A stretch of DNA of 64,000 nucleotides, from assembly GCA_012845835.1 (NCBI GenBank), contig JABAKD010000015.1, forward strand, positions 11,995,845-12,059,844, in the 5' to 3' direction. This DNA comes from Undaria pinnatifida (taxonomy: Eukaryota; Sar; Phaeophyceae; Laminariales; Alariaceae). The position numbers and the translations under genes were made by a program. The notes below the pieces were generated by a model, which was not told where the DNA came from, did no database searches, and saw only the letters and a program-made list of their open reading frames with translations. The stretch's first letter is position 1. The number at the start of each line of letters is the position of its first letter. Shown here in pieces: positions 31,418 to 43,500 of the stretch.

Positions 31418-33190
31418 GCTGGACTACTCGAGATAGTGAAGAGACGGCCACCGCTATAATCCGGTAGCACCAGGTAGTTCGTTAGGACCGTTGCTTTTGA
31501 TATGAGAGACAATTGGATTGTTTCAAGATTGCCCAAGGCCTGCTGTGAGACCCTGTTGCCTCGTTTCAAGATTGTCACGGCCTGCTTTGAGAAACAGGTA
31601 TTAATAGTTCGTTTCGAGATTGCCAAGGCCTGTTTTTTGAAGAACGTGTAGCTTCTTTCAAGAAGCCCGATCGCACGAGAGGCGATTAGTTCATCCGTAA
31701 CAGCCCGATCGATGCTGGGTGCTGACTCAAGACCCTTCTCGTGCGATGCTCTGACAACGGCTTTGGTTCATCGTCCCCGCCGGTCGTAAGTGCTTCAATC
31801 TGGGTGGGGGAATGGACATGCCGGGTCGTTGCGATAGTACGTATCTTTGTTGACAGCGGCAGATAGTCCTGCCTGTCCATTTTCACGAGAGCAACAGCCG
31901 CAGCAGTCTTATGAACAACCACTATTGAGGCCTAGGCGTATGCTAGAAGGCCGTTAATTGTGGGGGCTTCAAAGCCTTTAAACGGCCTCAATTCGATAGT
32001 TATAGGGGTAGGGAGTGGTCAGGTCAGTCAGTCTAGGGGTCAAGCCGGCGTCTCCCGTCATCATCGTGCTAGACGCGTCAAGGCCTATATGGGCGTTTCC
32101 ATACTAGTTTTACAGTGGAAGGGACAGTCAGCCAATATAGTATCGTCTTCCCGTACATAGTATTCCTTTTCGCTTTTCATTCTCCCGTTGTCTTTTACGA
32201 GTACGAGTGCTTTGTTCTCAAATTTTGTTGCACGCTGCTTAATGGTGTGCCGTAGGAGCTGTGAAAACTTCGCATGCACTAATAATTTGGTGTCGTTTTT
32301 TGTTCCAACAGTGGTGCAATCATGCCCGCCCTTGAGTCTGGTCACTCGACTTCGTAGGCTGAGTGGTGATTTCGGGCCAGGCGTGTGTGCTGCTGTATCT
32401 AGATAAACTTTACCCGTAGAGGATAGGATAGCGTTACGGGTCATACCCCATGCGCAGGTCGGATCATATCCCGCGGGGGTCGGGTCATATCCCGTTAAAA
32501 CCCGTGGTGGGGTCGGTTTCGCGGTACGGGCCGTTCTACGCTGTATTTGCGCTTTAAAAAAAACACGGTTCGTGGCTAAAAAATCACGATTCGTGATAGA
32601 GAGTATGTGGAAATCGCGAGGATAGTAAACACCTGTCGTACCGTTTTGCCCGAAAATGTGAGTTTTTTTCGGTATTCATCTTTGAATACCCAAGAAAAGC
32701 CTTGCGTATTTCAGGGCAGAGTTGTGCCTGGTATGCAGAAGCAGTAGTTTTTTTTTCTTCCGAGTGTGCTGATTTTCGCAGCTTCGATGTTGGGGCTCTT
32801 TTTTTCTGGTAAACCTATTGACGGGCACTAGGCTGTTGCTAGGGTTGAGATAGTATGAAAGAAGCACTGGTCGGTAGCTTTCTTAGACTTAGGATAGCCT
32901 TGAGGTGTAGCAGCGTGAAATAAACATGATCGGTGCGTAGCTCTTTTCTGTGTGATAACGCTTCTTGTTCTGTAAAGAATGAGATGAACTGGTCGGTGGT
33001 GGTGGCCGTTGATTCTGATGTTTTTTTTTAACAATTTCGTAGAAGCAACAGGACGTTTTGTGTTGACCCCCCCCATATTAATATGGTTGTCTGTTGTAAA
33101 GAATTTTGTGTGCGCCGTTCGTTTTGGGTTGAACAGCGCACATATAGCACATGTTCAAGAGAGGAGCGAGGGTCTTAAGTCTGCGACGGT
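31418..33190. other. gene-poor stretch after the WSC-CAP gene
   Basis: No confident gene. A small triplication (gtttcaagattgcc..ggcctg, near 31518, 31563 and 31613) is the clearest structure. Some GGGTC-type sequence (cgcgggggtcgggtcatatccc) lies at 32450-32515. ORFs are short and without splice support. Confidence 0.4.
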
Positions 33191-33224
33191 GGTATGATAC
33201 AGTGATGATAAGATGTACAACATG

Positions 33225-33560
33225 TACAAGGTATGGATGCCACTTTGTGCCGGGCTCTCATCGCCTCGAACGAGTCGTCGTTGGTGGCATGAATAATACA
33301 TTCATTTTTTTGATGTGCCCAGTATGGATGCCCCCTTAGGCCGGGCTCTCATAGCCTGGAACGGGAGTCGTTGAGATTGAAAAGGGAGATACTTGTGTTT
33401 TTGCGTGTTGGTTGGCGGTACGATATGTGATACCTGGTACCTGTCATATTGTGTCGGCCTCTCATCTCGCCTCGAAGGGCAGCATGGTACAAAAAGGAGA
33501 GGAGGCTTGTTTTCCGTTGAATTGGTGATGGCGGTATGGTTCTGTGCGTCATTTTGTGTT
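33225..33560. repeat. two to three tandem units of about 90-100 bp
   Basis: The unit is tatggatgcc.c.tt.g.ccgggctctcat..cctcgaacg followed by gtcgttg, seen at about 33232, 33323 and (partial, cggcctctcatctcgcctcgaa) 33454. Confidence 0.6.
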
Positions 33561-34267
33561 GGGCTCGGAGCTGTTTGTTTTATTTCACAGGGTACCGGTC
33601 ATATTGCTCTGGCACACCACCGCCGTGACCCCCCCCCCCTAGTTGGTACAATTGTAGTCTTTAGTCAGCAAGACAGACATTCGATATCAGGTACGGGAAG
33701 TAAGTACCCTCGGGCGTGCGGCCTTGAGTTGGGCAGCAAGTAGAACTAAGGCGTGTCGACTCTATTGGGACCCGGATGTTCTCACCACAACCTATGTGTC
33801 TGCTGAGACGAGTGAGCTTTCAACCATCTAGTGCGAGCTCACAGCAGTGCGAGTACATAGGATTGTATTACAGTTCCTTGCTTGGAGCTCGGACACGATT
33901 AATACACTACTAATAGATGTGTCGTCCCTTCGCCCTCCCCCAGCAGCCCAGGCTGCTTCGTGAGTGGCCGGGGCTGCAATCGTCATTGTTTTTCTCGTCG
34001 CTTTCCCCCCCCCCTCTTGACTCTAACCCCCGAGGCAAAAGAGGCGTCGCTTCTTCCCCCTCTCTAACTCTAACCCGGAAGGGAAAAAAAAAGAGGCTTA
34101 TTATCGTGTTTGTGCGCATATCGTGGAGCTAGCCCCTCGGCTGCAGATCGGCTGATAATATTAGTACTAGATGTGTCGCCCCTTTGATCTATCGTACCCA
34201 GCACCACTTCTTCGTGTTGTGGCCGTTGCTGCCATCAATCGTTTGTGGTTGTCATTGTTTCCTCTCC

Positions 34268-34362
34268 GTATGTACACTGTAGTACACTGCAGTAATACCA
34301 TAGTATACTGTAGTATACTGTAGTATACTGTAGTATACTGTAGTATACTGTAGTGTAGTGAA
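34268..34362. repeat. 10-bp minisatellite (tagtatactg)
   Basis: About eight tgtagtatac units. An additional tact/agt microsatellite lies at 35105-35245 and a ttacactagtgtaactag palindromic repeat at 35562-35612. Confidence 0.85.
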
Positions 34363-34604
34363 CAGTACTACACTGTAAAGCCCCAGAGGGTGTGCAGCAC
34401 AAGAGCGCTGCACAGTCCAGCTTGTTCAATAATATGGGTAGGTGCGCACCAATGTGTATGTATTTGCGTATTGACGCCGTTACAACTGGAAACCCGTTTT
34501 GGGGAACAAATCACTTGGAATTAGTATACGCACGGGTTTTGGGGCGCTATACGCGTACAGCTCCTTGCCTCGAGTTGGGACACTATCTGTACATTTTTTT
34601 GTTT

Positions 34605-34795
34605 TGTTTCACGGGTCAGGTGGGGTCAGGGCAACCGGCCCCGACCCCGAGGTTTAAAAGTCTCCTGGCCCGACCCAACCCTTCCCGACCCGACCCGTCC
34701 CATGATATTTCAAACACCTGCTGACCCGACCCCACTAGACCCGCGAGATTTTGAGAATCCCCTGACGTGATCGGCGGGTCGGGTCATGACCCGTG
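34605..34795. repeat. GGGTC/GACCC composite repeat, second cluster
   Basis: It has the same order as 1083-1345: gggtcaggtggggtcagg, then cgacccgacc runs separated by atgatatttcaaacacctgctg and cgcgagattttgagaatcc, closing with an inverted cgggtcgggtc. This supports a dispersed family with defined internal spacers. Confidence 0.7.
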
Positions 34796-35029
34796 TAAAA
34801 GCCGCGTATTGTCTCCCCCTAACCCAGCAGTAAGGTGTTTGCGAACTATCAGCTTCGATTGGGTAGGGGTTGGGGTGGGAAAACATATTATACTATTATA
34901 TAGTATTGAAACAGTCGAACATCACAATCCAAGGCCAACACCCGTCCAACCCTAGGAAAATCTCCAATAAATTAGGTACACAACCTCAACCGTGCAACAC
35001 GACGCACTGCGAACCCGTCCGGGGCTTGA

Positions 35030-36430
35030 CAAAGTACAGCGGGAGGGAACCATGACAACGAAAAACAATGGCAGCAACCACCACAGCACGAAGAAGAACT
35101 GCTGGGTGAAGCAGCTACTAATATAGTACTATCACAATAATAGTGCTATAGTATACCTGGTATAACAATAATAGTAGTAGTACTACTACCACTAGTAGTA
35201 TAACAATAGTACTAGTACTACTACTAGTAACAATAGCACTGGTAGTACGGTAGCGCCGCACCTAGTTTTTTCTGGGGTTACCTCACCCAAGGAGCTTCAT
35301 ACATCACCCCAAACCCGGCCATGATAGAAAAATGAAAACGCAACATCCCAATGAAAATTCCCAATGAAAAACGCAACCCACAATGAAAATTACCATGCCC
35401 TATTATTGTACTAGGTGCACCTGGTATTACACAACATCCAATATATTGGGAAACGGGAATACACACTCCGACGGTATTATTGGGATACATGAGGAGCCCC
35501 GACATCCAGGCATATTTGAAGCCAAACAATTCTACCCCTATTCTATGACGCGCGTTCGGTTAGTTAGTTACACTAGTGTAACTAGTTACACTAGTGTAAC
35601 TAGTTACACTAAGGAAGTCACGACACATCTGTTGGTAGTGGCTCACCTATTGGCGAGGTGTTGCACGTACGATATGCGCAAACACGCCAACCCCCTTCTT
35701 CGGTGTTTGAAGGGCTGAACAAAAATACCACAGTAAACGACAATAGCAGCAACAGCCACAACACGAAGAGCTGCTGGGCTAGACTAAAGGATGACACATC
35801 TAGCGTCCGAACTACCTGGCATATATGATATGAGGAAACAAGTTGAAGGATACGCGCAAGAAACAAGGCAAACCGGTTTGTGGCTTGAGAGGGGAAACAC
35901 CACGACAGTCAATGATGACGATCGCAGCAACGGCCACAGCACGAAACCCCGCTGCCGGGTTAGATGTTAGATAGACTAAGGGGTGACACATTTAGTGTCC
36001 CACCTAGGTCCTGCAGGCAAGGACCTAGCTGTACGATACGAGCACAACATGACATAACCCTTCTCTTCGGGGTTTGACGGGGACAACCCCCCCCCCCCCC
36101 CGATGATCACACCCTCGCCCATACCAACTACTCACTGCTTTTGATAGGTCAGACAAAGGAGTGACACATCTAGTGTCCGAACTGCAGTCAAGAACGTGTG
36201 CGGTACGAGCACAAACACGACAAAGCCCTTCTCTCCTTGTCTCCTCTGCTTCTCTCCGGGGTTAAAGGGCACCACTGAAAGGTCACCACAAAAAGGTCAC
36301 CACAAAAAGGTCACCACTAAAAAAAATGACCATCGCAGCCCCGGCCACACGAAGCAGCCTGGGCTGCTGGGGAAGGGCTAAGGGATGACACATCTATTGA
36401 TAGTGTATTAATAGCGTGTTAGTCTAATCG
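35030..36430. repeat. satellite-like array, unit of about 200 bp
   Basis: At least four degenerate units share, in order, ggatgacacatctagtgtcc, gtacgatacgagcacaacacgac, cccttctcttcggggttt, gaacaa...aacaccacgacag, gacgatcgcagcaacgg and ccacagcacgaag...gctgctgggctaga (35085, 35700, 35880, 36060, 36240). A fragment in reverse orientation lies at about 33908-34000. Confidence 0.65.
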
Positions 36431-36639
36431 TGTCCAAACTCTACGCAAGGAGCTGTAATACAACCCTATCTAATCGTAGTGCCGTGCGCTCGTACTAGAT
36501 GTTGAAAGGTCGCTTGTCTTATAGACGTACGTATGCGTGCCAACTTGGGATCCCACCCCTAAGGGCTACTTCCCGTACCTGATATCGAATGTCTGTCTTG
36601 CTGGCTATAGCAACGGCCACACCATCACCGTAGTAGAGG

Positions 36640-36810
36640 TTCCCCAGTACGGTATAAAGCGGTTGTGTGGTATACACTAGTGCTATAGAGAGCAATATGA
36701 CCGCCTTATTGAGGGAAGCCGCCTTGTTTTTTCCAGGTTATGAGTGCAACTCCCCAGTCGCGCCAAGCGATTTTGACCGCCTTATATACGATGCCGCATT
36801 GCTCAGACCG
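36640..36810. repeat. dispersed repeat family D, copy 1
   Basis: This shares tggtatacactagtgctatag, gcaatatgaccgccttattg, gggaagccgccttg, atgagtgcaactcc and cgccaagcgattttgaccg with 50560-50760 (inverted) and 62345-62545 (same orientation). About 170-200 bp; ends poorly defined, with weak (t)aggggtccc / ggggacca inverted tips in the other copies. Confidence 0.6.
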
Positions 36811-37324
36811 GACCCCTACTGCTGTATGATAATCACTGATACTTGATACTGAATTCATGACATGCTGCTCAAGTGATGGCCACACATACAAAGATGTTCC
36901 AGGTACGTACAACGTACCGGAGACCAGTACCCAGTACGCAAAACAAAAATCGCAACTAATCTCGTACTGAACACAACAATAGTCCGTGTGAAAACTCTCG
37001 TCACACTTGAACTGGAAGTCTCTTTTTTCCGCCCAAAACAATGCAAGAACGACTCTTTTAAAAAAAAGTTTGCTGGGACATCAACACGAAAACACAAATC
37101 GGACAGTTCCAGAGACACATCGAGATGTCATGTCCCCGACAGTCGTTTCAGCAACCTATTTTATCAAGTAATACGCTGTGTGTGCGCTGTGCCATCATAT
37201 AACAAAAGCCGGGAATACCGCAGCAAACTCTAAGGTCCTGAGGGCCGGAGGGAGAATTCAAAACTGGTAATACACCGTAAAGTTGTTATTTGGGATCGCT
37301 TGAGGATGGAAGATTTCCTCAAAA

Positions 37325-37900
37325 GCGGTCAAAAGCACGAGGATGCTGGGGTGCTGTGGTGGCAAACCGAATCAACGCCACAACCGCAGCAGCATCAAGC
37401 CACACCACAGTCTCCGTAGGCCCAAGGTGTCATGCGGTAAACCGAACCAACACCATAACCGTAGCAGCATCAATCCAAACGGAAGCTACGATTACCGTCC
37501 GGCCAAGATGTCGAGCTGCACTGCGGTAGACCAAGCCGACAATAAAACGGCAGCAGCTTCAAGCCACACACCGCAGTTACCGCACCGTGAACGCGTTAAG
37601 GGACATCACGGTAAACCAAGGCAATACAATAACCGCGTTGACATTAAGCCACATCCAGCGGTTGCCGTCGGATTGAGGTGGCAAATCGCACCGCTGTAAA
37701 CCGAGAGAATTCCATAACCGCAGAAGCATCAAGCCACACGGCAGTACTTTTGGTAGGGACAAAGGGCAGGGCTAAATCCCAGCAACCATATTACCCGGTA
37801 GAATCAAAGTGTCGACCTACAGCGTGCCAAATGTAGACCACTACCGCAGCCGCATCGAGCTACACCAACATCTCCGAAGGGTCCAGGCAATGTGCAACAT
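37325..37900. repeat. minisatellite, unit of about 85-90 bp
   Basis: Six or seven degenerate units share ggtaaaccga..caa.accataaccgcag, cagcatcaagccacacc.cag and a variable aaggtgtca segment. The plus strand frames are open in places only because of the repeat. Confidence 0.7.
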
Positions 37901-38889
37901 CGTCGTAAATGTTGCGCTGCCGCAGCTCGTTCGTGTTACGTAATCCTAGCTCGTTCGTCGCATGGCAGTCCAAACCGGAAAAAAGAAAGCTGCATCCTCA
38001 TTTCTCGGCAGCCCCAACGCTCCCTCTACCCGAATCGTGACTCTGTTTCGTCACTCAACATGCTCTCCACCATGAAAGCGTACCAATGGTTGGTGAGTGC
38101 GTTTACCTCAAGCCATCGCTGGCGCGACACATCGTCGTCACCATTGCCACCGAGGCAGCGTCAAACCCACACGCACCACCACCGCGCCGCGCGACTCATC
38201 CGACTCAGATACCCCGTCAAGGGTCCATTCCCAGCGAATCGCTACATCTCTCACGAATCGCAATGACACGAACCTAGAATCGAAAAAAAGTAAACGCAAC
38301 AAAACATGCCAGTATTCTCGTGGCAAAAACCGTGTTTCTTGTAAAAACAACGTGACAGCGCCAATCTCCACATCTTACCAATCGTGATTGTTGGTCACGG
38401 ATTGTGTGTTTTTGGTGCTCGTTAGAAACGGTCCTGCCGTAATAACACTACGAAGCTACATCACAGTGTACTAACCGTACCAAACTAGTGCTAAAAACTA
38501 TGCCCCAGGTACCACCCAACAAAATTATCTCCAGCTACCTTCGATAAATGAACCCCTTGATGGCCGCAGACACGCAATATTCCGTTCTTGCTACTCAGAT
38601 CATCTAACCGGGGGAGGGAGGGGACGAGTTGCTAGTACCACATTTCTACAGTACTATTACCGTAGTTCAAAAACACACACAACGAACGAAATATACAAAA
38701 ATTCTCCCCCCCTCCCTGCCCCCCGCCGGTAAACGCCTCACGCCCATGGGTAAGCGAAAACAAAGGAACCTGTCAGTTACACAACGCTACAGTTCTACTA
38801 CGTATCTCAAAAATGCACGTCAATAATTCAGAATACAAAATACCCCCCCCCTCCCCCCCTGTACAGCACTACCGTACTTCAAAACTCAC

Positions 38890-39700
38890 ACCACAAAATG
38901 CAATACCCGGACTACCCGGACTACATATACCCCCCCCTACCACCACCACGCCCCCGCCTCTCCGCCATCAAAACGCCTCAGGGATAAACCTAATAAGCCT
39001 GCGGCAGAATCTCTGACGGTTCGTCACCCGCGCCACACTGGTCCTTATCCGCCTCCCTGCCCCCCGACCCCCGCCATCAAAGCGCCTCTTGGCTAAACTT
39101 CATGTGTCGGCGGCAAGATCTCCAACGGCTTGTCACTCCTTCCCCCCCTCTTCCCGCCACTAAAACGCCGGTCGACTAAACTTCATATGCCGGCGGCAAG
39201 ATTTCCGACGGTTCCTCACCCCCGTCGCCCCGCCCGCCCCCCATCCCGCCGTCAAAACGCCTCTCGGCTAAACTTAATATGCCTGCGGCTGGATCTCCGA
39301 CGGTTTGTCACCCGAGGCCAGGTCATCATTGCCTCCCCCCCCTCCCCCCCCTCCTCTCGCCATCAATATGCCTCTCGCCTAAAAATCCATATGACGGCGG
39401 CAGGAATTCCGACGGCTCGCCAAGCCTTTCCCCTACCCCCCCCCCCCTCCCTCCCACCTTCAAAACTTCTCTCAGCTAAACATCATATGACTGCGGCAGA
39501 ACCCCCGACGGTCCGTCAACCCCCGTCCCCTCCCTCTCTCCATCAAAACGTCTGTCGGCTAAGCTTCATATGCCCGCGGCATAATCTTCGACGGTTCGCC
39601 CCCTCCCCTTCACCCTCCACGCTTCTGCCGTCAAAACGCCTCCTAACTAACTTCAAAGGCTATACATCGTAAGCCTGCGGCAAAATAAACGACGGTTCGT
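38890..39700. repeat. minisatellite with C-rich spacers, unit of about 70-100 bp
   Basis: About eight units share cgccatcaaaacgcctctcg, gctaaacttcatatgcctgc and ggcaagatctccgacggtt, followed by cgtcacccg. They are separated by variable C-runs. Open plus-strand frames follow from the repeat. Confidence 0.8.
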
Positions 39701-39826
39701 CACCTGAGTCGATTTCGAAATTTTCCGGCTTCGTGAGGTTCGGGCTGGCAGGGCCGGCCTTCAGGCGCCTTCCAAGCCACACGAGCTCTTCCTGCATTCC
39801 ATGCAGCGGGAAGGAAAAACGAGGTG

Positions 39827-40015
39827 CGCGTGGGTGGGTGGGTGGGTGGGTGGATGGGTGGGTGGGTGGGTGAGTGGGCGGGTGGGTGGGTGGGTGGGTG
39901 GGTGGGTGGGTGGGTGGATGGGTGGGTGGGTGTTTGAGTGGGTAGGTAGGTGGGTGGGTGGGTGGGTGGGTGGATGCGTACGTGGGTGGGTGTGTGGGTG
40001 GGTGCGTGGTATGCT
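39827..40015. repeat. (GGGT)n tetranucleotide array
   Basis: About 45 units of gggt with occasional ggat, gagt or gcgt. It opens all frames (Gly-Trp-Val on +, His-Pro-Pro-Thr on -). The plus strand satisfies the G-quadruplex pattern throughout. Confidence 0.95.
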
Positions 40016-40525
40016 AGTGATGGTTGTCGAACCACAATCGAGTACGATTCGATACAAAAAAACGTGCATCAAGCTTCGATACGATTCGGTTAGTCGATAC
40101 CAACAGGTAAGTCATATTATACGACGGTGGGTGTGTGGTAGTGATGAATATCTCACCCACACAACCTTGTCGACAGCTACCATTACTAATATCCTGCTGC
40201 GCGACTCCCTATCAAAAGCTACGAGATAAAACAATACAAGAGACTCGAGTACGAGTATTTCTCTAATATTTAAGTGGAACCTTGCACTCGCACTGCACAC
40301 GAACTGTCGGATGGCAACCAAAACAACGAAAAATAAACCAAAGGATAGCGCTGGAGTAACGAGGGCGCAGCAAAACAACAAAAACCCAAAACAACGTATC
40401 AGCAGGTAACTCTGAAGCAACGAGGAGCGCAAACTTTCAGGAACAAAAACGCGCAATGTAGCGTAGGCAGGGCATCATCGCACCATCAAGCCGTGAGCCG
40501 CGAATCTAACGTAACAGGGGCCTCG

Positions 40526-43500
40526 TCAGGCGTACACATCCTGGCTCAGAAGTGCTAGCTCTACCATAGCACATGGCATTACCTTCCCCCAAAGGAACCG
40601 CTGGGCCTGTAGAAGCTCTCCCTTGCCACCATACCCGAAAAAGTCCATCAGAACGGCCGAACTGCACGCAAAACGGGCCACGGAAAATGGGCGGGGGGAA
40701 ATGCGGAGATGCATGTTAGGACCTTAAGGTTCAATTGGGAAAATGTGTGTTGTGATTTTACACGCGCATACGAAATATGTGGGGGCCGGGGGCGGGGGGC
40801 GTAAATAAAAAACGCCTTTGGCGCTAGGAAATCGTGTGCTGTAACGTTAACAGGTGCATTTAAAATGAAGGGGGGGTAATAAGGACACAACAAAACGACT
40901 TGAGATCAGTATGAAAAATAGTGTTGTCATGTAATATGCGTATACAAATGGGCGGCCAACCAAAATCGGCGTTGGCACGGGCTGGTAGCCGCGGTGTCGG
41001 ACAAAAGCGAACGATCCGGTGTGTGCTTCATGCCAGAGTTCCTTCCTTCTGCAGCTTGCTCATTTTATTATCGTGGTCCTAACACATAACGCCCACGCAA
41101 TGTATAACGCCTGCTTCAGTCACCCTCACCGCTGCAATTCTGCCGCACAGGCCGGGTCGTCCTCACACTTGTCCATCCTCGTCCTGCACTCCTCCGGGAT
41201 GGCCACATTCCTTACCGACGCAGGGGACCTAGAGAACGGGTCGCCCGCGATTAACCTCCGCCGCCGCCGCCGCCTCCCCCGCTCCGGCCTTCCTAACCTT
41301 CTTGCTTCTTTCTGAATCTCCTCCACCTCCGCCTCCATCTCCACCCCCACCCCGACCCCCACCCCCATCTCCGCCCGCACTTCCATCCCCTCTTCCACCC
41401 CCGCCCCCCCCCAACCTTGTCCTTGCCCCATCCCGCCTCTTGGGTTACTCGGAAATTCTGGACTTTGTCCTTGTCCATTCTCGTTTCCGTTTCCGTTGTC
41501 GTTTCCGTTTCCGTTTCCATTTTCGTGTTCGCTTCTGTTTCCGCCTCTATTTCCACTAACACCTCCATTTCCATTTGCGATTCCTTTTCCAATTCCAATT
41601 CCATGCCCATGTTCACGTCCATGTCCATGTCGATTTTCGTTTCCGTTTCTGTTTTCGCTTATTTTTCGCTTAAGATGATCCTTGTGTTTCCACTGCGCGA
41701 CGTATAAAGGGTTCGACCTATCGTCTTCCTCTAGAGCTCGCGATCTAACCCTAGGGTTGCCTGATGAGCCTGTTGGGGGTTGGTTATCGCCCCCTCCCCC
41801 CCCTCCTGCTAATGCTTCTGCTGCTGCCGCTACTGCAAGTTCTGCACTACGATCGACAACGTCACCATCGTCACTGCTGGCAATGTTGCTCGGTGAGACG
41901 ATGGGAGATACGGGGGGCAGGCCAATGACGGACCACAGCGAGGAGGTAGCTTCAGCTTCTTGGGTGAGCAGGTCCTCGTACCTGACCCACACAGGACAGG
42001 ACAGGACAGGACAGGACAGGACAGGACAGGACAGGACAGGACAGGACAGGACGGGACAGGACAGGACAGGACAGGACAGGACAGGACAGGACAGGACAGG
42101 ACAGGACAGGACAGGACAGGACAGGACAGGACAGGACAGGACAGGACAGGACAGGACAGGACAGGACAGGACAGGACAGGACAGGACAGGACAGGACAGG
42201 ACAGGACAGGACAGGACAGGACAGGACAGGACAGGACAGGACAGGACAGGACAGGACAGGACAGGACAGGACAGGACAGGACAGGACATGACAGGACAGG
42301 ACAGGACAGGACAGGACAGGACAGGACAGGACAGGACAGGACAGGACAGGACAGGACAGGACAGGACAAGTCAGGACAGGACAGGACAGGACAGGACAGG
42401 ACAGGACAGGACAGGACAGGACAGGACAGGACAAGTCAGGACAGGGCAAGGCACGGCAGGGCAGGGTACGATTGCACCAAAAGACGATAAACCTATCAGC
42501 GCCAGAGCAGCAGCAGAGTTCTGACTGCCTAGCAAGTCTTGGGCGTGATTGGAAAAAACGAACGACATGTACGTCGTATGCTACTAATAGTTTACTCACA
42601 GTGTACCACAGGGGCGGCATCAAATTTCGATGAGGCTCCTTCCCAGAGACTAGTTTCCTTACATGTATATTGGGGTTGGTGTCGGTTGGCAACGACGCTG
42701 TAAAACATGCCAGTCACTGCGTGAGCCGGACGACCAGGGTACCGTTTTTTTTTGGGCGGTCACTGTGATGGTTATCGAGTTAGATTATATTGTGCGGGGT
42801 GGAGAACCCTAACTCCGCACAAGGGGAATGATCGCATCACGTAGTGTGAATATGGTAAGGCACCCACGAGGCCGTTTGTATAGTTATACCCATTGCTGTC
42901 TCTGGAGTGGCCACGCCACAAAACAAAGTAACTCATTGGCACTGTCATCCATAAGCAAGAAAGTAGTCACCAGGTGCCGAAACCCTTTACGAGCGGTTCT
43001 TGGAAGAATGCAGTTCACCCTTCATGCAACTCGCCGAACACCTCACCGCGCTTCGTGCTTGGCGCAAGCATGCCTGCCTAGTTGGTGAAAACCCGACGTG
43101 CTCCGTCCCAGCATTGTAGGGATGCGAGGGCCTATGGTCATACGACTACGGCCATGCATAAATTGAGTGCACTCACCCCCCCCCATGCCCCCAGCTCAAG
43201 AGACAACACCCTGCCCCTCTCACCCGACAACGCATACGTTCCCAGCAACTTCTGAAACCTGCATACCCCTCCCCCACCACCCCACCCCCGCCATTCCTGC
43301 CTCCCCCCATCTCTGCCTCGAAAGGGATGCGTGGTCAATGTGCAAATGGCAAAGGCAAGCAACAAACGAGCGCGCCCCCCTCCGTCGTGAGCCCCGTGGC
43401 TCTTACCTGACAACCCACACGTCGCCAGCGACCTCCGGCACCTGCTTAACCAACACCTGCTTCCAAACTTGGTACCACTCCCGAAGCCCCGCTGTGACAT

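Noticed and set aside
40112-40456. 114-codon minus-strand ORF after the sulfotransferase stop
   Set aside because: It is not needed: the terminal exon reads to TGA at 40526, and a splice to DVYA would require a 42-bp intron.
41960-42692. Long open frames on both strands (Thr-Gly-Gln-Asp-Arg and Ser-Cys-Pro-Val-Leu repeats, up to 387 codons)
   Set aside because: They are translations of the (ACAGG)n array. Only the part of the minus frame below 41981, after the acceptor, is coding.
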